From the NCBI GenBank assembly GCA_037381915.1, contig JARRQJ010000002.1, positions 1-64,000 of the forward strand: a stretch of 64,000 nt of DNA. The letters run 5' to 3'. A program made the translations under genes and the position numbers. Origin of the DNA: JARRQJ01 sp037381915 (GTDB lineage: Bacteria > Pseudomonadota > Gammaproteobacteria > DRLM01). Of this stretch, positions 26,401 through 34,918 are shown in pieces. Below the pieces are notes generated by a model. It ran no database searches. It was not told the DNA's origin and worked only from the letters and a program-made list of their open reading frames with translations. The number at the start of each line of letters is the position of its first letter. The first letter of the stretch is position 1.

Positions 26401-27273
26401 CGCCTTCTTGCCGCCGGCATTCATGGCGATGTTGCCACCGATGGTGGAGGCGTCCATGGAGGTGGGATCCACGGCGAACACCAGGTCGTTGGCCTCAGCC
26501 AGCTCCGCGACCCGCTTGGTCACCACGCCGCATTCGGCGTGCACCGTGGCCACGGGATGCTCGACGCCCGGCAGAGCGCGCCGTTCCACCTGCCCCAAGC
26601 CTTCCAATTTCTCGGTATTGATCACGGCGGTATCGGCATACAGGGGCACGGCGCTGCCGGTATAACCGGTGCCGCCGCCGCGGGGAATGATGGTGAGACC
26701 CAGATCGATACACACCGCCACCAGCGGCGCTACCTCCTGTTCGCTGTCCGGCGTAATCACCACGAAGGGAAACTCCACGCGCCAGTCGGTGGCGTCGGTG
26801 ACATGAGAGACCCGGGCAAAGCCGTCGAAACAAATGTTGTCGCGACGCGTGACCTTGGCCAAACGCCGCATGGCCTTGTGCCGCAGGCTGCGCTGGCGGG
26901 AAAACCAGGCCTCGAATTCGCGTACCGCCTCGCGCGCGCGCTCGGCGAGCTCCAGGGTGGTGGAGTTCTGCTCGGCACGGTCGACGATCTGATCCAGACG
27001 TTGATGCAAGGTGCGGGACAGGGAGGCAAGCCGCTGCGGATTGTCCAGCAAATCATCCTGAATGTAGGGATTGCGGGTCACGACCCACATGTCACCGAGG
27101 ATCTCGAACAGCATGCGGGCGGAACGGCCGGTGCGCCGGCTGTCGCGCAAACGATTGAGCGCCTCCCACATGGATTCGCCCAGGAAACGAATCACGATCT
27201 CACGGTCGGTAAACGAGGTGTAGTTATAGGGGATCTCGCGGATGCGCGTTGAGCTGCTGGCGACCATGGGCAT
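23410..27273 (-). CDS. Large FAD-linked oxidoreductase with ferredoxin and CCG domains (DUF3683 type)
   Basis: This 1287-residue fusion has, in order: an N-terminal DUF3683 region (about 1-150), an FAD-binding PCMH domain with 'IIPRGGGTGYTGSA' at 195-208, an FAD-oxidase C-terminal domain with 'HMHAGDGNVHTNIP' and 'GVISGEHGIGITK', two 4Fe-4S motifs 'CLRCGKCKPVC' (about 817) and 'CTVCHKCLTPCP' (about 880), and two CCG domains ('CCGYPQ' and 'CCGEAGTF', near 1066 and 1184). The architecture combines GlcD-like, LldF-like and LutA-like parts and suggests oxidation of a 2-hydroxyacid with electron transfer to the respiratory chain. The substrate is unknown. ATG 27273 is chosen because the coding character begins there; the ribosome-binding site is weak. 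Confidence 0.88.
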   Translation of the reverse strand: MPMVASSSTRIREIPYNYTSFTDREIVIRFLGESMWEALNRLRDSRRTGRSARMLFEILGDMWVVTRNPYIQDDLLDNPQRLASLSRTLHQRLDQIVDRAEQNSTTLELAERAREAVREFEAWFSRQRSLRHKAMRRLAKVTRRDNICFDGFARVSHVTDATDWRVEFPFVVITPDSEQEVAPLVAVCIDLGLTIIPRGGGTGYTGSAVPLYADTAVINTEKLEGLGQVERRALPGVEHPVATVHAECGVVTKRVAELAEANDLVFAVDPTSMDASTIGGNIAMNAGGKKAVLWGTTVDNLVSWRMVTPDAEWLEVERIGHNLGKIHEQETVEFLIRRFHADGKTPAGEARSLSLPGRVFRKQGLGKDVTDKFLGGLPGVQKEGCDGLITSAVFILHRMPKISRTVCLEFFGRDLTRAVPAIVEIKDYLEGRDGVVLAGMEHLDERYVQAVKYSTKAPRRERPKMVLIVDIAGDEEADVAEAASAVVRLANAREGEGFIAVSPEARRRFWADRARTAAIAAHTNAFKINEDVVIPLPRLADYSEGIERINIEQSMRNKLRMLDAVDAYLGGALPELRQTAEYESSAESSAIIADKQHAAREHLSAVRERWSALLNHLDAPAAEHGDLLDEELRARLQPGDSLLSLLLRRDLRVSYRREVAQVLKEIFGGQEFAPARARLDDIHAAIRSGRLFVALHMHAGDGNVHTNIPVNSNDYQMLQEAERVVDRVMALAQSLDGVISGEHGIGITKIHYLAPEVVAEFATYKQQVDPEGRFNRGKLLAGSGLERAYTPSLRLVQQEALLLEESELGALNDDVRHCLRCGKCKPVCNTHIPRASLLYSPRNKILASGLMIEAFLYEEQTRRGISVRHFDEMNDVADHCTVCHKCLTPCPVDIDFGDVSIRMRKILKDRGQRRANVGSWAAMAFLNVTDPSTIKLLRKTMIGWGYAAQRGAVTLAKRLLPGGKNERPGLTTGKPPLRAQVIQFVKKPLPNNLPMQTMRALLGVEDTKTIPILRDPAKIHDDSEAVFYFPGCGSERLFSQIGLATLASLYEVGVQTVLPPGYLCCGYPQTSAGDVDKGQQITTENRVLFHRVANTLSYLDIKTVIVSCGTCMDQLLKYEFGRIFPGCRLLDIHEFLMEKGVSLEGVGGVRYLYHDPCHTPMKTHNPVSVASKLLGGAQVELSDRCCGEAGTFAVARPDIANQVRFRKEEELKKGIERLTGADTAVNGNVKLLTSCPACQQGLSRYRDDTGLDTDYIVVELANKRLGEGWQERFIEHAKQGGIERVLL

Positions 27274-27362
27274 GTATCTTGCGGCGGGAAACCTTCGGGC
27301 AACGTGAACGAAGCGTGGAGGCCAATTGTAGCATGCCCCGTCCCGGCATTTCCTTAAACGCT

Positions 27363-27788
27363 TCAGGCCAATAGCAGCAACACCGCATAGCGGGCCGCCT
27401 TGCCCGCCGCTATGAAGCCCAGGGACGGCAACCAATAGATGCGCAGCCACCCCGCCGCCAGGCACAAGGGATCGCCCACCACCGGCAACCAGGATAACAG
27501 CAGGACCGGGCTCCCCCATCGCCGGATGCGGGCGATGGCGCGCTGCTCTTTAGCGGCAAAGCGCCGTGCCGGAAAGCGCCAGGCGATGATGCGGCCCAGC
27601 AGCCAGGAACTCATCCCGCCCAGGGTATTACCCAGGGTGGCCACCGCCAACAACAGCAGCTTATCGCCGGCGCCCTTGGCCGCGAGCAACACCAGCACCG
27701 CTTCGGAACCGCCGGGTAACAAGGTGGAGGAGAGGAAGGCGCTGAGGAACATGCCCCACAGGCTCCAATCGGAGGAGATCAGCGCCAT
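27363..27788 (-). CDS. yqaA: YqaA family membrane protein (VTT/DedA-like)
   Basis: The 141-residue integral membrane protein begins MALISSDWSLWGMFLSAFLSSTLLPGGSEA and continues with 'GNTLGGMSSWLLGR', both hallmarks of the YqaA/DedA-like family. Four or so hydrophobic segments are seen, with a basic cytoplasmic stretch 'RFAAKEQRAIARIRRWG' in the centre. DedA-superfamily members include lipid flippases; the role of YqaA is not settled. It is followed, about 90 bases on, by the large FAD oxidoreductase gene. Confidence 0.9.
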   Translation of the reverse strand: MALISSDWSLWGMFLSAFLSSTLLPGGSEAVLVLLAAKGAGDKLLLLAVATLGNTLGGMSSWLLGRIIAWRFPARRFAAKEQRAIARIRRWGSPVLLLSWLPVVGDPLCLAAGWLRIYWLPSLGFIAAGKAARYAVLLLLA

Positions 27789-27901
27789 GGGTCTCGCCCG
27801 GATCCGCTTCCCGCGTTATCGAATGCCATCAACTCGCGATTCCTCCGCTTAAGAATCCGCCACCGCAGCGGCAAGCGCGCTGCCTTTAACGGAGGCTGGA
27901 T

Positions 27902-29215
27902 TCAGGCGACTGCTTCTTCTTTCTGCTCCGCGGGCTTCTGTCCCGCGTCCGGTTTTTTCATCGCGATGATGAAATTATTCGCCAAGGCATGGTAGAGCGA
28001 CACGGGGCAAATCAGCCGGCTGACTGCGACGGCGATAACGCTTGTCGCAATGAGGGGCACCGGCAGCGACTGCCGCCCGGATATTTCCAGTACGATAATG
28101 AAGGCGGTAATGGGCGCCTGAGTCACGCCGGAAAAATAGGCGGTCATGCCCAACAAGACCACCCCCGCCACCGGCATGGCGGGAAACCACGGCGCCATGG
28201 ACGCGCCCAGTCCCGCCCCCACCGACAGGCTGGGTGAGAAGATGCCTCCCGGCAGACCGCTGATCCCGGAGATGGTGGTAGCGAAAAATTTCGCAATGGT
28301 ATAAGTCCACGATCCCGCGCTCTCACCGTGCAGCAGGGCCTTGGCCTGAGCATAACCGCTGCCGTAGGTGGCACCGTGGGTCGCAAACCCCAGCGCGGCG
28401 ATAATCAAGCCGCACAGCGCCGCGAGCAGCGCCGGGTGATATATTTTGCGGTTCTTGAAGGCGGTGTAAAGCCACGTCGCGCCATCCGTTAAGAGTTTGG
28501 AGAACAAACCGCCCAGCAATCCTCCCGCGACCCCCACCAGGGCGATCGCCAGCCAATCACGGCTGAGGGAATAGCCGCCGTCGGCGAAACCGAAGTAGCT
28601 GTAATTGCCGAGGATGGACAATGACGAGGCGCCGGCGAGCACGATGGCGGTCAATACGACGCCGCTGTAGCGGTGCTCGAAGGCGCGCGCCATTTCTTCG
28701 ATGGCGAACACGATCCCCGCCAGCGGGGTGTTAAAGGCCGCCGCGACGCCGGCTGCGGCGCCGGCAAGGATCAGGCTGCGCGAGGTCTCCGCATTCACCT
28801 TGCCGAACGAGGCGCCCAAGTAGAGTATGGCGGCACCGAGTTGCACGGTTGGACCTTCGCGGCCGATGGATGCCCCCCCTAGAAGTCCGAGGGTGGTAAA
28901 CAGGATCTTGCCGAAGATGATGCGCGGACCCAACAGGTAGCGCCGCTCCTCGGGATTCTGGGCGACACGGGCGGCGATGGCCTGGGGAATACCGCTGCCG
29001 ACGGCGCCGGGACAATACTTGGCGGTAAGCCAAGCCGCGACAGCGAAGATGATCGGGCTGAGGACAAACGGCACATACACGTTGTACGCCACGAACCCTG
29101 AAAAAAGCGTCTGCGCGTAATCGGCGACGTACGCATAACCGGCGGCGCTCATGCCGACCACGACCGCGCCGAGCCAGAAGATAAGCCTTTTACTCCAGTT
29201 ATCAAGAGACAGCAT
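27902..29215 (-). CDS. ClC family chloride channel/antiporter
   Basis: This 437-residue membrane protein carries the three anion-selectivity signatures: 'GSGIPQ', 'GREGPTVQLGA' with the gating glutamate, and 'GGIFSPSLSVGAGLG'. The 'VFAIEEMARAFEHR' helix retains the acidic residues used for proton coupling, so a Cl-/H+ antiporter is more likely than a passive channel. I chose ATG 29215 (MLSLDNWSK) because GGAAGA lies just upstream; ATG 29248 has none. It probably serves pH or volume homeostasis (inference). Confidence 0.92.
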   Translation of the reverse strand: MLSLDNWSKRLIFWLGAVVVGMSAAGYAYVADYAQTLFSGFVAYNVYVPFVLSPIIFAVAAWLTAKYCPGAVGSGIPQAIAARVAQNPEERRYLLGPRIIFGKILFTTLGLLGGASIGREGPTVQLGAAILYLGASFGKVNAETSRSLILAGAAAGVAAAFNTPLAGIVFAIEEMARAFEHRYSGVVLTAIVLAGASSLSILGNYSYFGFADGGYSLSRDWLAIALVGVAGGLLGGLFSKLLTDGATWLYTAFKNRKIYHPALLAALCGLIIAALGFATHGATYGSGYAQAKALLHGESAGSWTYTIAKFFATTISGISGLPGGIFSPSLSVGAGLGASMAPWFPAMPVAGVVLLGMTAYFSGVTQAPITAFIIVLEISGRQSLPVPLIATSVIAVAVSRLICPVSLYHALANNFIIAMKKPDAGQKPAEQKEEAVA

Positions 29216-29949
29216 GTGTCTTCCGGCTTTAAGAATCTTTTTGTTCATAACGAACTACAATGGATAAGGCCGATGATGCTGAATGGAAATCCCACGATTA
29301 TGGGAAACGAAAAAGACATCGGCAAAAATTTCGACGACCCCCTCTCAATGATCTTTAGTAACGACGGAAACGACCTTGCCATCCCGGGCAATGCGAAGCG
29401 ACCGCCGGTTCAAAGCTGAATATCATTGGCTGTAAGTGAAGCGTAGCGCCGCCGTCCTCAAACCGAAGCGTGCAGCGTTGGGATACGCTCGGGAAGGTAA
29501 TCACAAGCAAATAGATTAAAGGAACTCTGCACCTACCTACTCGGCGCTTCGCCCATCCACGCGCGCCTGTCATTGACGTCCCCACGGGATACAACCGGGT
29601 ACCACCTTACGCGGTCACGTCCCCTCACGATCGCAAGGCATCCAACATCCGCCCTATATGCCATACCAGCACGGGCGAACGCGGACATTCGACACCATCA
29701 ACCCTTTACACGCCGGGAGCCTGACGCAACATCGCTGGCCTGATACGGCTGAATTCACCGCTTCCGAGCGCTGCCTGACAATCTCGTATTACGATACACT
29801 AGTCGGCCCGGATCGTCGATGATCCGGCGGCAAACGGCCGATCGCCGTAACCTGCCGACAATCAACGCACTACACCTCATCGAATCAACATGGAGGCGCG
29901 GTAAGGCGTATAATCGCAATCGCATTGTCACCCGCTAGGATGATCTCCA
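29216..29949. other. Intergenic stretch with hemJ promoter, no gene recognised
   Basis: This 734-bp gap between the divergent ClC and hemJ genes has no open frame with coding character or a ribosome-binding site on either strand. It contains an inverted repeat CGGATC-GTCGAT-GATCCG near 29816-29833 and a possible -10 TACGATACACT element near 29796. Apart from the hemJ promoter, nothing identifiable was seen; it could hold a decayed gene or an unrecognised RNA. Confidence 0.4.
29885..29914 (+). promoter_or_regulatory. Probable hemJ promoter
   Basis: TCAACA at 29885-29890 and a perfect TATAAT at 29909-29914 are separated by 18 bases. The predicted transcript start near 29921 leaves a leader of about 29 bases before the GTG start at 29950. 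Confidence 0.6.
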
Positions 29950-30372
29950 GTGATTTGGGTTAAAGCCTTCCATGTTATCGCCATGGTCACCTGGTTCGCC
30001 GGCCTGTTCTATCTGCCGCGCCTGTTCGTCTATCACGCCATGACCGACGACGCCCCGGGCATCGCGCGCTTCAAGGTCATGGAACGCAAGTTGTTCTATG
30101 GGATCATGACGCCCGGCGCGATCCTCACCATTGTCCTGGGCATCTGGATGCTGGTCGACCGCTGGCAGACCTACGCCCACAGCGGGTGGCTGCACGCCAA
30201 ACTGGCCTTGGTGCTGCTGCTGATCATTTACCATATATTATGTGGAAGATTTCTGCTGGACTTCAAATATGACCGCAATCGCCGCAACCATGTCTTCTAC
30301 CGCTGGTTCAATGAGATCCCCGTGCTGCTGTTGATCGGGATCGTGATCCTGGTAGTGGTACGCCCGTTCTAA
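29950..30372 (+). CDS. hemJ: Protoporphyrinogen IX oxidase HemJ
   Basis: The 140-residue four-helix membrane protein begins MIWVKAFHVIAMVTWFAGLF (GTG start), with the conserved His in 'KAFHVIAMVTW', then 'YLPRLFVYH', 'MERKLFYGIMTPGAILT' and 'GWLHAKLALVLLLI'. These match HemJ, which oxidises protoporphyrinogen IX in bacteria lacking HemG or HemY. It stands alone, with a good TATAAT promoter just upstream. Length is normal for the family. Confidence 0.93.
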   Translation: MIWVKAFHVIAMVTWFAGLFYLPRLFVYHAMTDDAPGIARFKVMERKLFYGIMTPGAILTIVLGIWMLVDRWQTYAHSGWLHAKLALVLLLIIYHILCGRFLLDFKYDRNRRNHVFYRWFNEIPVLLLIGIVILVVVRPF

Positions 30373-30842
30373 ACAGACGCCCCGCGGGGCGATCCGCCTG
30401 CCACCCGGGCCTACCTTCTCTCTTATTATATATAGGCCGTGCTCCACCCGGGCAGTCGTCCACGCCATATTTGCGGTGGAAAATCAACCCGGGAAATGCT
30501 CTTTATGCACAATTGGCCGTCGCCATAACGTTTTTGCCTCATGTGTGTCAAGGCACCGGGGGCCGCCCCGCCAATTTATTAATAACTAATTGATAATAAA
30601 AATATTTACTGCAAAGACCATTTTGTCATCAATTTGTCAGATTTCCAATAACGACGGGCATTAGCGGGGCTTGATCCCATTTCTTCCACATAGTTATCCA
30701 CAGTTTTTGTGGATAAGAAGCAAATCTCTTCCTGGGTAGTGGGTTAGATACATTTGGTGAAAAACGGCATTAACCCCACCCCCTAATTTCCTGATCGCGT
30801 CCTCCGCCCAAGCCTCCACAGCAAACCTGATACAGTAGCGCC
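30373..30842. other. Intergenic region with AT-rich tract and DnaA-box dyad
   Basis: This 470-bp gap between hemJ and priA has no gene. It contains a GC palindrome CGCCCCGCGGGGCG shortly after hemJ, an AT-rich tract near 30571-30613 (AATTTATTAATAACTAATTG and onward) and the inverted DnaA-box pair at 30694-30716. The priA promoter must also lie here but no clear hexamer pair was picked. Confidence 0.5.
30694..30716. promoter_or_regulatory. Inverted pair of consensus DnaA boxes
   Basis: TTATCCACA at 30694-30702 and its complement TGTGGATAA at 30708-30716 face each other across five bases (GTTTT). Both are perfect matches to the DnaA-box consensus. A third, weaker box-like sequence (TCTTCCACA) sits just upstream. 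The dyad lies about 130 bases before priA, next to an AT-rich tract. Confidence 0.65.
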
Positions 30843-33068
30843 ATGAGCTTAGAAACAGACTCCCCCATCCTCCAAGTGGCCGTTCCCAGCCCCTTGCATG
30901 GCAGTCTTGATTATCTGCCGCCGCCTCACTGCGCCCATCAGATCCTGCGCCCCGGGATGCGGGTGCAGGTCCCCTTCGGCAAGCGCAAGGCCGTCGGGGT
31001 CCTGGTGCAAATCGCCGCGCAAAGCCGCATTGCAGCACAGCGCCTGCGCCCGGCACTGTCGCTGCTCGACCAAGAACCGTTACTCGACAAAGGCCTGCTC
31101 GAGCTGAGCGCCTGGGCCAGCCGTTACTATCACCATCCCCTGGGCGAAGTCATGTCCGCGCTCATGCCCATGGCCTTGCGCAACGGCCACGCCGCGCAAT
31201 TCCCCACCGCGCAGCGCTGGCGGCTCACCGAAGCGGGCACGGCCGTGTTGCCTGCGGATTTAAAACGTGCGCCCCGCCAAGCGGCCTTACTCAATCGCCT
31301 GCGTCAAGCGAGCGATGACGGCCTGACCGACGATGAATTGCATGAGCGCGCCACACCGTGGCGCGCCGCCATGCGCGCCTTGCTGGACAAAGGCTGGGTG
31401 GAATGTCTCGCGCAAGCCGTGTCACCGGCGGCGCACGCGCCGTTTTGCCCGCCGCGTGATATCACACTCAATGCCGCGCAACGTCGGGCCGTCGACGCGG
31501 TATGCGCCTCCCTCGATCGCTTCGCGACTTTCGCCTTGGACGGCGTTACCGGCAGCGGCAAGACCGAAGTCTATCTCGAGGTCATCCAGCGGACGATCGC
31601 CGCCGATCGACAGGCATTAGTATTGGTGCCGGAAATCGGGCTCACGCCGCAATTGATCGACCGTTTCCAGACTCGCCTTGGTCAAACCTCCGCGGTCCTG
31701 CATTCCGGGCTCAATGCCGGCGAACGTCTCCAAGCCTGGTTGCAGGCGCGTAACGGACAGGCAGCCGTGATTATCGGTACCCGTTCCGCGGTATTCACCC
31801 CCTTGCAGCGGCCGGGAGTCATTATCATCGACGAGGAGCACGACCTGTCGTTCAAACAACAGGATGGCTTCCGATATCACGCCCGCGACGTGGCGGTATG
31901 GCGGGCACGGCAATTGGGCATTCCCATCGTTCTCGGCTCCGCCACCCCCGCTTTCGAAACCTTGTACAACATCGAACGCGGCCGTTACCAATGCCTCGCC
32001 CTCCCGGCGCGAGTCGGAGACGCCAAACCGCCCCGGCTCCGTACCGTCGACATGCGCGGGCGGAAGTTGGAGGGAAATCTTTCGCCCAGCCTGTTACAGG
32101 CCATTGACCGGCATCTCACTCAAGGCAATCAGGTGTTGTTGTTCCTCAACCGCCGCGGCTTCGCCCCCACCATGCTGTGTCATGATTGCGGTTGGGTGGC
32201 GCAGTGCCGCCGCTGCGACGCCCATCTCACCTATCACCACGGCCAACGCCGTCTGCGCTGCCATCACTGCGGCGCGGAGCAACCGATGTTCGACCACTGT
32301 CCGGAGTGCGGCGGCAGCGAATTGCATCCTCTCGGCCACGGTACTGAACGCATCGAACAGGTCCTGCGCGACCGCTTTCCGCAATTCGGCTGCGCCCGTA
32401 TCGACCGCGACAGCACCCGCCGCAAAGGCAGTTTGGAAAAATTACTCGACGATGCCCGCAGCGGTCGTCACCGTATCCTGCTCGGCACGCAGATGCTGGC
32501 CAAGGGCCATCACCTGCCCAAGGTGACCCTGGCCGCTGTCCTGGATGGTGATCAAGGCTTGTTCGGTGTGGACTTCCGTGCCGGTGAACGCATGGCGCAA
32601 CTGATCACGCAAGTGGCCGGGCGCGCCGGGCGCGCGACCCTGCCCGGGGAGGTATTGATCCAGACCCATCACCCCGATCACCCCTTGCTGCGTACTCTGC
32701 TCACTGAGGGCTATCATCGCTACGCTGCCGCCGCCATGGCGGAACGACGCGAGGCCGAGTTGCCGCCCTATGTGAACCTCGCCCTGCTGCGCGCCGAAGC
32801 CACGGCCGCGGCGGCGCCCGGTCGCTTTCTCGACGCCGCGTTGAATCTCGCCGGGCAATTGGGGACAAAGGGCGTTAGCTTGCTCGGCCCCATCCCCGCC
32901 CCCATGGAACGGCGTGCCGGCCGCTACCGGGCCCAGTTACTGCTGCAAGCGGAACAGCGCAGTGATCTACATCGCCTGCTGGATACCTGGTTGCCGCAGC
33001 TCGACGGATTGCCGGGCGCCCGCAAGGTGAGATGGTCGATAGACGTGGACCCCATGGAGATGATCTAA
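30843..33068 (+). CDS. priA: Primosomal replication restart helicase PriA
   Basis: The 741-residue helicase has the N-terminal 3'-end-binding domain ('VAVPSPLHGSLDYLPP'), Walker A 'GVTGSGKTEVYLEV', the DEEH box 'IIIDEEHDLSFKQQ', and eight zinc-binding cysteines from 'CHDCGWVAQCRRC' to 'CHHCGAEQPMFDHCPEC'. 'GTQMLAKGHHLPKVTL' and 'QVAGRAGRA' are the helicase C-terminal motifs. PriA reloads the replisome at stalled forks. It begins a plus-strand run priA-argS-SPOR-DUF488 and ends about 90 bases before argS. Confidence 0.97.
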   Translation: MSLETDSPILQVAVPSPLHGSLDYLPPPHCAHQILRPGMRVQVPFGKRKAVGVLVQIAAQSRIAAQRLRPALSLLDQEPLLDKGLLELSAWASRYYHHPLGEVMSALMPMALRNGHAAQFPTAQRWRLTEAGTAVLPADLKRAPRQAALLNRLRQASDDGLTDDELHERATPWRAAMRALLDKGWVECLAQAVSPAAHAPFCPPRDITLNAAQRRAVDAVCASLDRFATFALDGVTGSGKTEVYLEVIQRTIAADRQALVLVPEIGLTPQLIDRFQTRLGQTSAVLHSGLNAGERLQAWLQARNGQAAVIIGTRSAVFTPLQRPGVIIIDEEHDLSFKQQDGFRYHARDVAVWRARQLGIPIVLGSATPAFETLYNIERGRYQCLALPARVGDAKPPRLRTVDMRGRKLEGNLSPSLLQAIDRHLTQGNQVLLFLNRRGFAPTMLCHDCGWVAQCRRCDAHLTYHHGQRRLRCHHCGAEQPMFDHCPECGGSELHPLGHGTERIEQVLRDRFPQFGCARIDRDSTRRKGSLEKLLDDARSGRHRILLGTQMLAKGHHLPKVTLAAVLDGDQGLFGVDFRAGERMAQLITQVAGRAGRATLPGEVLIQTHHPDHPLLRTLLTEGYHRYAAAAMAERREAELPPYVNLALLRAEATAAAAPGRFLDAALNLAGQLGTKGVSLLGPIPAPMERRAGRYRAQLLLQAEQRSDLHRLLDTWLPQLDGLPGARKVRWSIDVDPMEMI

Positions 33069-33154
33069 GGCGGATAGCGCTTGCAAGCTGTCACATACCC
33101 CGGATAATACGCGCATTAGCCAGCGCTCGATCATCCCAAAGATCTCATACAACC

Positions 33155-34915
33155 ATGAAGCACCAGCTCGAATCCCTGATCAACCAGGCCTTGCAGCAAC
33201 TCCGGCAACACGGCGATCTGCCCGCCGAGATCACCACCGAAAGCCGCGTAGAGCGCACTCGTGACCGCCAGCATGGCGACTTTGCCAGCAACGCGGCCAT
33301 GGTCCTGACCAGGGTCGCCAAGCGCAAACCGCGGGACCTGGCACAGTTGATCATGGAGGCCATCCCGAGTTCGCCGCTGGTGAACAGGGTGGAGATCGCC
33401 GGTCCGGGCTTCATCAATTTTTTCCTGACCCCCGGGGCCTATCATCAAACCGTCGGCGCCATCCTGGCGGCGGGCGATGCTTACGGCCGCAGTGCGCTTG
33501 GCGCGCACCGGCCCGTCCAGGTGGAATTCGTCTCCGCCAACCCCACCGGTCCCCTGCATGTCGGTCACGGCCGCGGCGCGGCCTACGGCGCCGCCGTGGC
33601 CAATCTCCTGGTGGCGGCGGGTTTTCGCGTCCATCGCGAATACTACGTCAACGACGCCGGCCGCCAGATGGACATTCTCGCGGCCAGCGTGTGGCTGCGT
33701 TATCTCGAGGCGCTGGACGAGCGCCTCGCCTTTCCCGTCAATGGCTACAAGGGCGGTTACGTGCGCGACATCGCCGCCTCCCTACGACAGATCCACGGCG
33801 ACAAATTTCACCGGCCCGCGACCGAGGTCATGACCGGGTTGCCGGCGGACGCCCCGGCGGGCGGCGATAAGGAAGAACATATCGACGCCATTATCGCCCG
33901 CGCCCAGGCCCTGCTCGGCGCCGCCGACTATCGCATCGTGTTCGATGCCGGCCTGAATATGGTGCTCGCCGATATCCGCCAGGATCTGGAGGAATTCGGC
34001 GTGGTCTACGACGACTGGTATTCGGAACGCTCTCTGACCGCCAGCGGCGCCGTGACCCGCGCCCTGCAACGGCTCAAGGCCGGCGGCCATGCCTACGAAC
34101 AGGGCGGCGCATTGTGGTTTCGCGCCACCGATTTCGGCGACGAGAAAGACCGGGTGCTGGTGCGCGACAACGGCCAGACCACCTATTTCGCCTCGGATAT
34201 CGCCTACCACATGGACAAGCTGGAACGCGGTTTCGAACGGGTCATCGACGTCTGGGGCGCCGATCATCACGGCTATGTGCCGCGGGTCAAGGCGGCCCTG
34301 CGCGCCATGGGCGACGACCCCGCCAGACTGGACGTGCTCCTGGTGCAGTTCGCCATCCTCTACAAGGGCGGCGAACGCATGCAGATGTCCACCCGCGCCG
34401 GCGAGTTCGTCACCCTGCGCGAACTGCGCGACGAGGTAGGAAACGACGCAGCGCGTTTCTTTTACGTCACCCGCAAGTGCGAGCAGCATATGGACTTCGA
34501 TCTGGACCTGGCCAAGTCCCAGTCGGCGGACAACCCGGTGTACTACATCCAATACGCCCATGCGCGGGTATGCAGCGTGTTGCGCCAATTGGACGAAAAG
34601 CGTCTGCAGCGGGACGAACGGCGCGGCAACGAGCATCTGCACCTGCTGCACGAGGAGCACGAACTGAAACTCATGGTAAGCCTATCTCGCTATCCGGAGG
34701 TGGTGGAGGCCGCCGCGCTCAATCACGAGCCGCACCTGGTCGCCCACTATCTGCGGGAACTGGCCTATGACTTTCACACCTACTACAACAGCCACCAGTT
34801 TCTGGTGGAAGAGGATACCCTGCGCGATGCGCGGCTCAATCTGATTCTCGCTACCCGGCAGGTCATCCGCAACGGCCTGGCCTTGCTCGGGGTCTCCGCG
34901 CCCGAATCCATGTGA
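33155..34915 (+). CDS. argS: Arginyl-tRNA synthetase
   Basis: This 586-residue class I synthetase has the Add-1 domain at the N-terminus, the HIGH-type motif 'NPTGPLHVGHGRGAAYG' near residue 130, the 'WGADHHGYVPRVKAAL' block, and the KMSKS-equivalent 'RMQMSTRAGEFVTLRELRDE'. The DALR anticodon-binding domain closes the protein. It charges tRNA-Arg. I took ATG 33155 because the family begins with this MKHQLESL-like helix; the frame is open further upstream but noncoding. A SPOR protein gene follows three bases after the stop. Confidence 0.97.
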   Translation: MKHQLESLINQALQQLRQHGDLPAEITTESRVERTRDRQHGDFASNAAMVLTRVAKRKPRDLAQLIMEAIPSSPLVNRVEIAGPGFINFFLTPGAYHQTVGAILAAGDAYGRSALGAHRPVQVEFVSANPTGPLHVGHGRGAAYGAAVANLLVAAGFRVHREYYVNDAGRQMDILAASVWLRYLEALDERLAFPVNGYKGGYVRDIAASLRQIHGDKFHRPATEVMTGLPADAPAGGDKEEHIDAIIARAQALLGAADYRIVFDAGLNMVLADIRQDLEEFGVVYDDWYSERSLTASGAVTRALQRLKAGGHAYEQGGALWFRATDFGDEKDRVLVRDNGQTTYFASDIAYHMDKLERGFERVIDVWGADHHGYVPRVKAALRAMGDDPARLDVLLVQFAILYKGGERMQMSTRAGEFVTLRELRDEVGNDAARFFYVTRKCEQHMDFDLDLAKSQSADNPVYYIQYAHARVCSVLRQLDEKRLQRDERRGNEHLHLLHEEHELKLMVSLSRYPEVVEAAALNHEPHLVAHYLRELAYDFHTYYNSHQFLVEEDTLRDARLNLILATRQVIRNGLALLGVSAPESM

Positions 34916-34918
34916 GCC

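Noticed and set aside
25075..27252. 725-codon open frame on the plus strand opposite the large FAD oxidoreductase gene
   Set aside because: It is antisense to a strongly conserved coding sequence, is rich in His, Gly and Gln as expected for the shadow of a GC-rich gene, and has no family signature.
30571..30716. Chromosomal replication origin
   Set aside because: Only two perfect DnaA boxes are seen, and dnaA, dnaN, gyrB, mnmG or parAB are not in the neighbourhood. Kept only as a DnaA-box dyad.
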